In this document: positions 24,992 through 31,784 of the stretch, one piece after another
Layout: every line of letters starts with the position of its first letter
How positions within the stretch are numbered: the first letter of the stretch is position 1
Position numbers and translations under genes: made by a program
Assembly: GCA_027364875.1 (NCBI GenBank)
Contig: DAHXON010000025.1
Span: forward strand, 1-38,939
DNA length: 38,939 bases
Origin: Chloroflexota bacterium
GTDB taxonomy: Bacteria > Chloroflexota > Limnocylindria > Limnocylindrales > CSP1-4
Direction: 5' to 3'
Notes under the pieces: model-generated
Seen by the model: the letters and a program-made list of their open reading frames with translations, nothing else
Told to the model about the DNA's origin: nothing
The model's database searches: none

Positions 24992-25009
24992 AGCCGGCCG
25001 AAACCGGCT
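24992..25009. terminator. Short inverted repeat between convergent genes
   Basis: AGCCGG and CCGGCT (6 bp, 6-nt loop) lie between the methyltransferase and DUF6504 stops. There is no T tract on either strand, so a terminator role is only suggested by position. Confidence 0.25.
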
Positions 25010-25277
25010 ACGGCAGCCGCACCTCGTCGTCCACGCCTTCGACCGCCCACGACCTGGTCCAGTGGCGGTAGCTGAGTGAAAGCCGGGCGGCCGGAGTATC
25101 CACTTCGAAGATTGTTCGCGGACCCACGCCCACCCGGAATGCGGCCGTCTCGCGACGAACCGCGGCCAGGCGGGTCACGGGAAGACGCATCTCGCCCCAG
25201 GTGATCTGGCGGGGACTGCCGTCGAACCAGTCCGTTCGAACACGGACGTCAACTGGCTGCATGCGCACGATGGCCAT
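25008..25277 (-). CDS. DUF6504 family protein under LexA control
   Basis: 89 residues, no signal or membrane segment. It matches what I recall of DUF6504: VRVRTDWFDGSPRQITWGEM near the N-terminus, then RLPVTRLAAVRRETAAFRV, and a C-terminal LSYRHWTRSWAVEGV. Members, as I recall, occur beside or fused to Y-family polymerase/ImuB genes in Actinobacteria, which fits a role in damage tolerance; the biochemical function is unknown. The case is strengthened by its promoter, which has a LexA box filling the spacer and a second box just downstream of the start site, so strong SOS induction is expected. ATG 25277 has GAGGAG 8 nt upstream. It is monocistronic, and dinB lies 3 kb away with no LexA box. 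Confidence 0.8.
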   Translation of the reverse strand: MAIVRMQPVDVRVRTDWFDGSPRQITWGEMRLPVTRLAAVRRETAAFRVGVGPRTIFEVDTPAARLSLSYRHWTRSWAVEGVDDEVRLP

Positions 25278-25332
25278 CGCGTTTGCTCCTCATCGCTTTG
25301 GCGGGCCGTCGCTTCGCTCGGGCACTGAGCTG

Positions 25333-25346
25333 AGAACGGACGTTCT
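25333..25346. promoter_or_regulatory. LexA box 2
   Basis: AGAACGGACGTTCT, with the GAAC-N4-GTTC core. It sits just downstream of the predicted transcription start, 33 bp from box 1 centre to centre. Its core read on the other strand, GAACGTCCGTTC, is identical to the core of the lexA operator. Confidence 0.8.
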
Positions 25347-25357
25347 ATTACCCGACC

Positions 25358-25386
25358 AAGTTAGTCGAACATGTGTTCGATGTCAA
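25358..25386 (-). promoter_or_regulatory. SOS promoter of the DUF6504 gene
   Basis: On the minus strand, TTGACA (25386-25381) and TAACTT (25363-25358) are 17 bp apart, and the spacer is almost wholly a LexA box. The layout closely matches the lexA promoter at 37894-37922. The predicted leader is about 70-75 nt. Confidence 0.85.
25366..25379. promoter_or_regulatory. LexA box 1 (consensus)
   Basis: CGAACATGTGTTCG, a full match to the Gram-positive type LexA box CGAACRNRYGTTCG. With its flanks it is a 16-bp inverted repeat. It lies between the -35 and -10 boxes, where bound LexA would block RNA polymerase. Confidence 0.9.
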
Positions 25387-25394
25387 GCATGATT

Positions 25395-25410
25395 TCGATC
25401 ATGTGATCGA
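25395..25410. promoter_or_regulatory. Third palindrome upstream of the SOS promoter
   Basis: TCGATCATGTGATCGA. It has the same 16-bp architecture and the same centre (ATGT) as LexA box 1 but GATC/GATC half-sites instead of GAAC/GTTC, and is centred 30 bp upstream of box 1. It may be a decayed LexA box or an activator site. Confidence 0.45.
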
Positions 25411-25543
25411 TACGCGGAGCATCGCGGTGGTTTGTGACAGCTAGCGTGTCACGCGCCTTGGTGGGCTCGAGAGAAACGACTCGGGCGGCCCGGACCTGGG
25501 CCGGCGCAGCGGGCGCGGAGCCTCGATGACAGCCGTCGCCGGG

Positions 25544-26527
25544 TCACTTGCCGGTCGTTTCGGCATCCACCGGCGAGGGAAGGAGGCCGCGAATGCGGGC
25601 CACCAGCCCGCGCAGGCGGCCCTGTGACACGGCCACGCCCAGGATTACCAGCAAACCGCCCGCCGGCTCGTTCCAGCTGGGCGACTCGCCGAGGAACACA
25701 GACCCGACGATCACCGCGAACAGCGGCGTGAGGTAAGTCACCGTGCTCGCCGTCGACGAGCCCGCCTCGCGGACGACCTGGTAGTTGAGAGCGAAAGCGA
25801 TCCCCGACCCGAGCGCTCCCAGGCCGAGCATCGCGGCGACGGGCGCGGCGGCCACGGGACCGGGCAGCGGACCGGCCGCCACCGCGAACGGCAGCAGCAC
25901 CAGCGCTGCGCAGGCGACTTGCCCGGTGGCAAGTCCCACGCCACTCTCTGGCAACCCCGAGAGGTGCCGGCGGACGTACGGGAAGGCGATCCCGTAGCCG
26001 GTCACGGCACCGAGGCAAGCCAGGATGCCCGTCCACTCGCTCGCTCCGAGACCCTGCCAGATCCCGACCACGACGAGGGCGCCGACGAATCCGACGAACA
26101 GGCCGGCGACCCGCTCGGACGTCGGATTCTCCTCCGGGAAGGCCAGGAGGATGACCGCCAGGGTGGTCAGCGGCGTCATCGCGTTGATGATGCCGGCGAG
26201 GATCGACGAGATGTCTCTCTCTCCGATCGCAAACAAGGTGAACGGGATGCTGTTCATCAGGAGCGCCACGACGAAAAGGTGCCGCCACGTGGACAGGCTT
26301 CGGGGCAGCCGAGTACCCGTGAGGATCGCGACGAGGGCAAGCACGACGGCACCGATCGCCAGCCGGACGAACGCCACCTGCACCGGCGCGAGCATCTCGA
26401 GGCCGAGCTTGATCCACCAGAACGAGCAGCCCCAGATTGCCGAGAGCAGCAGGAATGACACCTGCCACGGGATGGCGGATCCGTGTCGCGTTTGCGGTCG
26501 CGAAGAGACGGCACCATTTGCGCTCAT
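25544..26527 (-). CDS. EamA (DMT superfamily) transporter
   Basis: 327 residues with about ten membrane helices in two EamA repeats. The first begins FLLLSAIWGCSFWWIKLGLE, the usual opening with its conserved W-G-x-x-F/W-x-x-x-K, and the first repeat ends with MTPLTTLAVILLAF. The second ends in TYLTPLFAVIVGSVFLGESP, the diagnostic P-x-x-x-x-x-x-x-x-x-x-E motif. Such proteins usually export amino acids or metabolites; the substrate is unknown. ATG 26527 is chosen because TAGTGT ends exactly 6 nt upstream (leaderless); TTG 26533 would lie before the transcript start. It diverges from ada over about 220 bp. An 18-bp palindrome covers its start codon. Confidence 0.88.
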   Translation of the reverse strand: MSANGAVSSRPQTRHGSAIPWQVSFLLLSAIWGCSFWWIKLGLEMLAPVQVAFVRLAIGAVVLALVAILTGTRLPRSLSTWRHLFVVALLMNSIPFTLFAIGERDISSILAGIINAMTPLTTLAVILLAFPEENPTSERVAGLFVGFVGALVVVGIWQGLGASEWTGILACLGAVTGYGIAFPYVRRHLSGLPESGVGLATGQVACAALVLLPFAVAAGPLPGPVAAAPVAAMLGLGALGSGIAFALNYQVVREAGSSTASTVTYLTPLFAVIVGSVFLGESPSWNEPAGGLLVILGVAVSQGRLRGLVARIRGLLPSPVDAETTGK

Positions 26528-26534
26528 GCGCAAA
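26517..26534. promoter_or_regulatory. Palindrome covering the EamA start codon
   Basis: TTTGCGCTCATGCGCAAA has 7-bp perfect arms around a 4-bp centre. It spans the expected transcription start and the first codons of the EamA gene, a good position for a repressor. Part of it is coding, so chance is not excluded. Confidence 0.4.
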
Positions 26535-26539
26535 CACTA
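26534..26539 (-). promoter_or_regulatory. Leaderless -10 box of the EamA transporter gene
   Basis: TAGTGT on the minus strand, exactly 6 nt before ATG 26527. No ribosome binding site is present. Confidence 0.55.
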
Positions 26540-26732
26540 AACACTCGTGCCGAACCGGGCTTCCGGAAGTCGGCTTTGGGCCGGGAAGTTGCGGCCTGCC
26601 GGTCGACATCGACCTCCGGCGTCGATAGCGAGCTCAGCGGTCGGAAATCGACCTCCCACGTCGCTGGCGGTCGCGGCGCCTCGCGAATCGACCCAAAACC
26701 GAATGGCGGAAGCCACGCCACGCGGCCCGGAC

Positions 26733-26738
26733 TATCCT
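26733..26738 (+). promoter_or_regulatory. Leaderless -10 box of ada
   Basis: TATCCT, exactly 6 nt before ATG 26745. It decides the start against the in-frame ATG at 26703, which lies upstream of it. Confidence 0.6.
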
Positions 26739-26744
26739 CGGCCA

Positions 26745-27956
26745 ATGAACTTCTCGCAGCGTCTCGCCGCCGTCGGTCGGCTGCCTACCGACGCCGAATG
26801 GGCCGCGATCACTGGTCGCAGATCGAGCCCTCCGTTCCTTTTCATCGTCACCAGCACCGGCATCCTGTGCACGCCCGGATGCCCCGCCCGGACGCCCGGA
26901 CGGGATCGAATCCGGGTCGTGTCGAGCCCGACCGAAGGGCTCGACGTCGGTGCTCGAGCCTGCCTGCGCTGCCGGCCCGACCGCCTGTTCGGCTTCGAGG
27001 CGCCCGAGCGAACCGCCGACGTCCGCGAGCCGAAGGAGATCGTCAAACGGGCGATCGAACGTCTTGGCGCGGCCCTGACCGCCGGCGACGACGCTCCGAC
27101 CGATCGACATCTGGCGGCCGAGCTGTCGATTCCCGAACGTCGCCTGCGCGAGGTCTTCCGCGAAACCCTCGGCGTGACGCCCAGAGCCTGGGTCTCCGCG
27201 CGACTGGCCGAGCATCTTCGAACGAAGCTTTCGGACGGCCAGGATGTAACCGCCGCCCTGTACGACGTCGGCTACGGCTCGTCGAGCGCGGCCTACGAGG
27301 CCGCCAACGGAGGTCTGGGCATGACACCGGGACGCTACAGGGCCGGGGCCCCCGGCGAATCGATCCGCTGGACCATCGCGCCCATCCCGGAGGGGATTGC
27401 CCTCGTCGGGGCGACGGAGCGCGGCCTCTGCTCGGTGTTGATGGGCCACGACGAGAAGGCCCTCGCCGACGAGCTCCACTCCGAGTTCCCGCTCGCGTCC
27501 ATCGCCCGCGACGACACGGCACTGGCGGACCTGGCGGGCATCGTCTCCGACCTGGCCGTGGGCCGCCGGCGCCCCGAAGCGGATACGTTGCCGCTCGACG
27601 TCCACGCGACCGCGTTCCGGAGGCGCGTCTGGGAGGCCTTGCGACGCATCCCGATGGGCCAGGTTCGGAGCTACGGCGAGATCGCCCAGGAAGTTGGCGC
27701 TCCACGAGCGGCTCGCGCTGTCGGAACTGCCTGCGCCACGAACCCCATCCCGATCGTCGTCCCCTGCCACCGAGTCGTCGCGGCCAACGGCAAGCTCGGG
27801 GGCTACTCGGGCGGCCTGGCCCGCAAGCGGCAGCTGCTCGCGGCCGAGGGCGCGAAGGTTCAGGGCGTGCCCGGGCCGGCGACCACGGACGGCGAGAGTC
27901 GAACGGGTCGAACGGGTCGAACGCGGGTGCCCCGGGAGCTCGAGCGCGTCGGCTGA
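26745..27956 (+). CDS. ada: Ada: methyl-responsive regulator and O6-methylguanine-DNA methyltransferase
   Basis: 403 residues with the full E. coli Ada layout. The N-terminal Ada domain has the four zinc cysteines Cys42, Cys46, Cys73 and Cys76 (TSTGILCTPGCPAR, RACLRCRPD), each four positions beyond the E. coli numbers; Cys42 corresponds to the residue that takes a methyl group from phosphotriesters. An AraC-type helix-turn-helix follows (about 95-200, REVFRETLGVTPRAWV). The C-terminal methyltransferase domain has IVVPCHRV with acceptor Cys341, preceded by a HATAFRRRVWEALRRIP block. It should repair alkylated DNA and switch on an adaptive response. No E. coli-like Ada box is evident. The C-terminal tail holds a 9-bp tandem repeat. 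It converges with dinB over about 300 bp. Confidence 0.94.
   Translation: MNFSQRLAAVGRLPTDAEWAAITGRRSSPPFLFIVTSTGILCTPGCPARTPGRDRIRVVSSPTEGLDVGARACLRCRPDRLFGFEAPERTADVREPKEIVKRAIERLGAALTAGDDAPTDRHLAAELSIPERRLREVFRETLGVTPRAWVSARLAEHLRTKLSDGQDVTAALYDVGYGSSSAAYEAANGGLGMTPGRYRAGAPGESIRWTIAPIPEGIALVGATERGLCSVLMGHDEKALADELHSEFPLASIARDDTALADLAGIVSDLAVGRRRPEADTLPLDVHATAFRRRVWEALRRIPMGQVRSYGEIAQEVGAPRAARAVGTACATNPIPIVVPCHRVVAANGKLGGYSGGLARKRQLLAAEGAKVQGVPGPATTDGESRTGRTGRTRVPRELERVG
27898..27924. repeat. Three tandem copies of a 9-bp unit in the ada 3' end
   Basis: GTCGAACGG, GTCGAACGG and GTCGAACGC head to tail. They encode the non-conserved tail of Ada and keep the frame. Confidence 0.75.
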
Positions 27957-28003
27957 CGCTGTCCGGCGCCACCGAGTGAGCGCTCCTCTCCTCTGGTTGG
28001 ATT

Positions 28004-28038
28004 CTTGAACAACTTCCATGCAGCGGAAGTTGTTCAAG
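28004..28038. repeat. 35-nt palindrome, perfect copy
   Basis: CTTGAACAACTTCC and GGAAGTTGTTCAAG form a perfect 14-bp stem around a 7-nt loop. No T tract follows on either strand. Its place between convergent genes would suit a bidirectional transcription end or a dispersed repeat. Confidence 0.75.
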
Positions 28039-28149
28039 GAATGCGGGCCCGAGAGAGCGGCCGAAGGCCGAATCGCGTGCTGAGCCCGCACAAAACCGCC
28101 TCGATTCGTGGCCCGGTGCCCCCGTCAGGGCCGTGTGAGCGGCCCGTTC

Positions 28150-28184
28150 CTCGCACAACTTTCGCCTGATGGAGATTGTTCAAG
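28150..28184. repeat. 35-nt palindrome, decayed copy
   Basis: Same length as the copy at 28004 and sharing ACAACTT and ATTGTTCAAG or near forms at matching positions, but its two arms no longer pair perfectly. It looks like a diverged second copy in the same orientation. Confidence 0.55.
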
Positions 28185-28263
28185 ATTCGGGGCCGGCGCG
28201 GCCCTCAGACGAGCTGGCGGCGGCCACCTGCGCGCCGCCGCCCAGGAGCGAGCGGCGACCCGC

Positions 28264-29517
28264 TTACCTCTCCTCCTCGTCCGCCCTGGGCACGCCGATG
28301 CGCCCTTCCACCGCCGAGTTGGGGTCGCGTTCGAAAGGCGAGGGGACGTGGCGATGCAGCAGGCTCGCCCGCGTGACCGCGCGGTCGCCGTAGCGGCGCC
28401 GGACCGCGTCGGTGGCGTTCACCACCCGCCGGGCGCGCTCGTCCACCACGTCGAACATCGAGATCTGCTCCGGCGCGCCGAGCTGAGTGGCCGCCACTCC
28501 GAGCAGCCGGATCTTCTTCCCCCGGACCTCGGGCCGGGCAAGCTCCACCGCGGCGCGCCAGATGGGCTCCGTGAGGTCGGCCGGCTCGGCCAGGTGCTTC
28601 TGCCGCGTCACCGTCCGGAAAGACGAATCACGAACCTTGACCGCAACCGTTCCGGCGCGGATCCCGCCCGCGCGAAGCCGAGCCGACACGCCTTCGGAGA
28701 GCGCCAGCAGCGTCCGTTCGATCTCGGCCGGGTCGGTCACGTCCACCGCGAACGTCGTCTCGTGGCTCACGGATTTGGCCGCCTCGCCGCCCCCGTGGAC
28801 CGGCTCCTCGTCGATCCCGAGCGCTCGATCGTGGAGCGTGGCGCCGTGGTCGCCGAGAGCCCGCGCCAGAGTCTCGGCCGGGAGTGCCGCCAGCTCGCCG
28901 ATCGTGGCGATGCCGAGCCCGTGCAGCCGTTCGGCCGTCTTCGGGCCGATGCCCCACAGCCGCCGGATCTCGAGCGGAGCGAGAAACGCGGCCTCGTCGC
29001 CCGGCTGGACCACGACCAGCCCATCGGGCTTGCGCAGGTCGCTCGCCACCTTGGCCACGAGCCGGGTCGTGGCGACCCCCACGGACACGGTCAGCCCGGT
29101 CGCCTCGACCACCGCTTCCTTGATCCGTCGAGCGATCTCCGGCGCCGGCCCGAACAGCGCTTCGGAGCCGGCGACGTCAAGGAAAGCCTCGTCGATCGAA
29201 ACCTGCTCCACCTCTGAGGTGAAGCGGCGCAGGACCGCCATGACCTCGTGGCTCACACGCTGGTACTTGGCCCCGTCCACGGGCAGGTAGACGCCCTGCG
29301 GGCACAGCTGGTAGGCCGTCCGGAGAGGCATCGCCGAGTGCACGCCGAACTTGCGCGCCTCGTAGCTGGCCGTCGATACCACGCCGCGCGTGTAGCGCTT
29401 GTCGGTCGGATCGCCACCGACTATCACCGGCTTGCCGCGCAGCTCGGGCCGATCGCGCTGCTCGACCGCGGCGAAGAAGGCGTCGAGGTCCACGTGGATG
29501 ATCGACAGGCGTGCCAT
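28264..29517 (-). CDS. dinB: DNA polymerase IV (Y family)
   Basis: 417 residues. A translesion polymerase that copies past damaged bases at low fidelity. The N-terminal IIHVDLDAFFAAVEQRD holds catalytic Asp10 and the steric-gate phenylalanine pair 14-15; VSIDEAFLDV supplies Asp109 and Glu110. The thumb helix-hairpin-helix appears as LWGIGPKTAERLHGLGI, and the little-finger domain follows (FRTVTRQKHLAEPAD). ATG 29517 is preferred over GTG 29544 because MARLSIIHVD matches the family start; no strong ribosome binding site is present, and GATGAT lies 6 nt upstream. No LexA box precedes it, unlike lexA and the DUF6504 gene. A canonical C-terminal clamp-binding motif is not obvious. It diverges from the GT-C-like gene. 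Confidence 0.95.
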   Translation of the reverse strand: MARLSIIHVDLDAFFAAVEQRDRPELRGKPVIVGGDPTDKRYTRGVVSTASYEARKFGVHSAMPLRTAYQLCPQGVYLPVDGAKYQRVSHEVMAVLRRFTSEVEQVSIDEAFLDVAGSEALFGPAPEIARRIKEAVVEATGLTVSVGVATTRLVAKVASDLRKPDGLVVVQPGDEAAFLAPLEIRRLWGIGPKTAERLHGLGIATIGELAALPAETLARALGDHGATLHDRALGIDEEPVHGGGEAAKSVSHETTFAVDVTDPAEIERTLLALSEGVSARLRAGGIRAGTVAVKVRDSSFRTVTRQKHLAEPADLTEPIWRAAVELARPEVRGKKIRLLGVAATQLGAPEQISMFDVVDERARRVVNATDAVRRRYGDRAVTRASLLHRHVPSPFERDPNSAVEGRIGVPRADEEER

Positions 29518-29645
29518 ACATCTATCATCGCGCCAGCCGTTCACCGTGGATATCCCAGGCGCGGGGAAACGAAGGCAGGGGGCTCGCGACCTCTCGCCAC
29601 GTGTAGCCCGCGCAATCCGTCAGCAGCCCATTCCGAGGCGGCCAC

Positions 29646-31661
29646 ATGCAGTCGAGGCTGATCGCAACCCGGGACCAGATAGCCAGGGCGCCGCTCGCCC
29701 TTCTTATGTTTGGGGCAAGCCTCCTGACCCTGGCGTGGATCGTCCCGCCGCTCGCGTTGCTGGTCGCGTGGCCATTCCTGCTAGTTGCCCCCGGATGGCT
29801 TCTCGTCGCCCGCGTGGCTCCGTCGCTCGGCCTGCCGGGCCGGCTCGGCATCGGCATCGTGGCGTCGGTCTTCGTTTCGGCGCATCTCGTCGACCTCATC
29901 TCGCTCGCCATCGGCTTCCGGTCGGGGTCGGTGGTGCTGGCCGCGTGGATCCTTCTTGCCGCCACCCTGGCGCTCGCGAAGCTGAACCTGCGCTGGCTCG
30001 CGCCCGCACCCGCGCTGGACGGCCTCGCGGGCTGCGCCCGCCGGGGCCTGCGGGAGTACGCCGGCGTCTGGCTCCTCGCCGCGGCCTCGGGCATCGTCAT
30101 CAGCGGCATCCTCTTCGTGGGCGGCGGGCACGACACGAACCACGGCTGGGTCGCGGGCGGCTGGAACTGGAGCGACCTCCTGGTCCACGTCTCGATCGGC
30201 CAGAGCCTGATGGATGGCAACTTCCCGCCGCAGGTTCCGTACTTCGCCGGCGTGCCCCTCACCTATCACTGGTTCGGCGACTTCCACGCCGCGATCCTCG
30301 CCAGCGTCGCCGGCGTAGACCTCATCCAGGTCTTCTTCCTGTCGAACGGTGTCCTTGCCGCGGCGCTGGTGCTGCTCGTCTGGGAGCTGGCGTTCCGGCT
30401 GACCGGCGAACGGCGGGTGGCCTACATCGCCGCGATACTCGCCCTCTTCGGCGGCGGCATGGGCTGGATCCGCCTGCCGGGCGATTTCATGGCGGGCAAA
30501 GGCGACATCCTGAAGCTGGTGACGAACAACCCCTACGACAACACCTGGGCCGACGGCTGGCCGTTCTTCAAGATCGCCTCGGTCCTGGGCACCGGATTCG
30601 GACCGCATCGGGCGACGGCCTATGGGCTGCCGGGGCTCGTTGCCATCGTGCTGCTGGCGCAGGCCTCGTTCGGGCGGAGCCGCGCGGGCGTTCTCACCGC
30701 GGGCATCCTCGCAGCCCTTCTGGCCCCGTTCCACTTCTTCTTCTTCCCGGCGAGCTACCTCGTCGTCGGCCTGCTCTGGCTGACTTCGCGCGGCTGGCGG
30801 GCGGAGAAGTGGCCGGCGGACATCGCCCTGTTCCTCGCCCCCGTCGTCATGGCCATCCCGTTCATCGTCCCTGCCATCTCGCAACAGGGAGCGCAGGGCT
30901 CGTTCAAGTTCGTCATCGGCTGGTCGGAGGCGCCGTTGCAGTCGGGCCCGCCGGCCGTGGCCTTCTTCTACCTGACGAACCTGGGTCTTCCTCTCGTGCT
31001 GGCGACGATCGCCGCGGTCTGGCCGAAGCTTCCCCACCGGGGCTGGCTGTTCACCTGGGCCCTGGCGCTGTTCCTGGTGCCCAACTTCGTCGTTGCCAGC
31101 TCGGTCGTGTTCGACATGAACAAATACTTCCAGGTCATGTGGATCGCGCTGGCCATCATGAGCGCCTGGCTGATCCGGCACTGGCCTCGCCCGATCATCG
31201 CCGCGGTGCTGGTCTTCTGCAGCTTCTCGCCGGCACTGGTCAGCTTCTGGTCGATGACGAGCGACACGGTGGCTCTCTCGAACGACCAGCAGCAAGCGGC
31301 TCAGTGGATCTCCGCCCAAACGCCCGAGAAGTCCGTCTTCGTCACGGATGCCTACATCGACAGCCCCGTCGACCTCGCGGGCCGGCTCCGGATCACCACA
31401 TTCGGGCCCTACGCGGCGAACCTGGGCTACAACCCAGACCAGCGCGCAGCCGACGTGCAATCGATCTATTGCGACGGGCCGAACATGGCGGCGACTCTGA
31501 TGAACAAGTACGGGGCCACGTACGTCCTCTCGAGCGGCGGGGTGCTCCAGTGCAGCAATCACAAGGCCACGGACTTCACCGCCAGCCCGCTGTTCGAGCG
31601 CGTCTACAGCCAGGGCTGGGTGGAGATCTGGCGCCTCCTCCCGACGGCGCCCGGCGGGTAG
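29646..31661 (+). CDS. Large multi-pass membrane protein, GT-C-like
   Basis: 671 residues with roughly 12-14 membrane helices and a soluble C-terminal domain from about residue 545 (ISAQTPEKSVFVTDAYIDSP onward). The first large extracytoplasmic loop carries GGWNWSDLLVHVSIGQSLMDG and YFAGVPLTYHWFGDFHAAIL, with acidic and His residues. This is reminiscent of DUF2298/Chlor_Arch_YYY and other GT-C fold glycosyltransferases, which use lipid-linked sugar donors, but I cannot assign a family firmly. A role in building a cell-surface glycan or glycolipid is inference. ATG 29646 has GAGG 8 nt upstream. It lies just after dinB (divergent) and 123 bp before the LLM oxidoreductase gene, with no sign of an operon with either. 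Confidence 0.75.
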   Translation: MQSRLIATRDQIARAPLALLMFGASLLTLAWIVPPLALLVAWPFLLVAPGWLLVARVAPSLGLPGRLGIGIVASVFVSAHLVDLISLAIGFRSGSVVLAAWILLAATLALAKLNLRWLAPAPALDGLAGCARRGLREYAGVWLLAAASGIVISGILFVGGGHDTNHGWVAGGWNWSDLLVHVSIGQSLMDGNFPPQVPYFAGVPLTYHWFGDFHAAILASVAGVDLIQVFFLSNGVLAAALVLLVWELAFRLTGERRVAYIAAILALFGGGMGWIRLPGDFMAGKGDILKLVTNNPYDNTWADGWPFFKIASVLGTGFGPHRATAYGLPGLVAIVLLAQASFGRSRAGVLTAGILAALLAPFHFFFFPASYLVVGLLWLTSRGWRAEKWPADIALFLAPVVMAIPFIVPAISQQGAQGSFKFVIGWSEAPLQSGPPAVAFFYLTNLGLPLVLATIAAVWPKLPHRGWLFTWALALFLVPNFVVASSVVFDMNKYFQVMWIALAIMSAWLIRHWPRPIIAAVLVFCSFSPALVSFWSMTSDTVALSNDQQQAAQWISAQTPEKSVFVTDAYIDSPVDLAGRLRITTFGPYAANLGYNPDQRAADVQSIYCDGPNMAATLMNKYGATYVLSSGGVLQCSNHKATDFTASPLFERVYSQGWVEIWRLLPTAPGG

Positions 31662-31772
31662 ATCCGCGGCAATTTCGATCGGCGGCGGCCGGCAAGCCTC
31701 GATGAGCGGTCGAGCATCCGCGACGGGCGGGCGCCGGCAATTGGGCAAACGACCCCTCGCGCCTTCCGCCGC

Positions 31773-31778
31773 TAACCT
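31773..31778 (+). promoter_or_regulatory. Leaderless -10 box of the LLM oxidoreductase gene
   Basis: TAACCT, exactly 6 nt before ATG 31785, with no ribosome binding site. It would also drive the coupled AlkZ-like gene. Confidence 0.55.
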
Positions 31779-31784
31779 TCGCCC

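Larger units (their letters stand above)
25278..25543. other. Regulatory intergenic region with LexA boxes
   Basis: The 5' part (25278-25440) holds the DUF6504 leader, SOS promoter and three palindromes. The rest, up to the EamA stop codon at 25544, shows no gene or clear terminator. Confidence 0.6.
27957..28263. other. Convergent ada-dinB intergenic region with two palindromes
   Basis: About 300 bp with no gene I can support. Its main content is a pair of related 35-nt palindromes (28004-28038 and 28150-28184). These AT-richer elements stand out from the GC-rich surroundings. Confidence 0.5.

Noticed and set aside
26601-26663. Approximate direct repeat with ATCGACCTCC in the EamA-ada gap (near 26601 and 26639)
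   Set aside because: About 24 bp with several mismatches and no matching promoter elements; too weak to call an operator pair.
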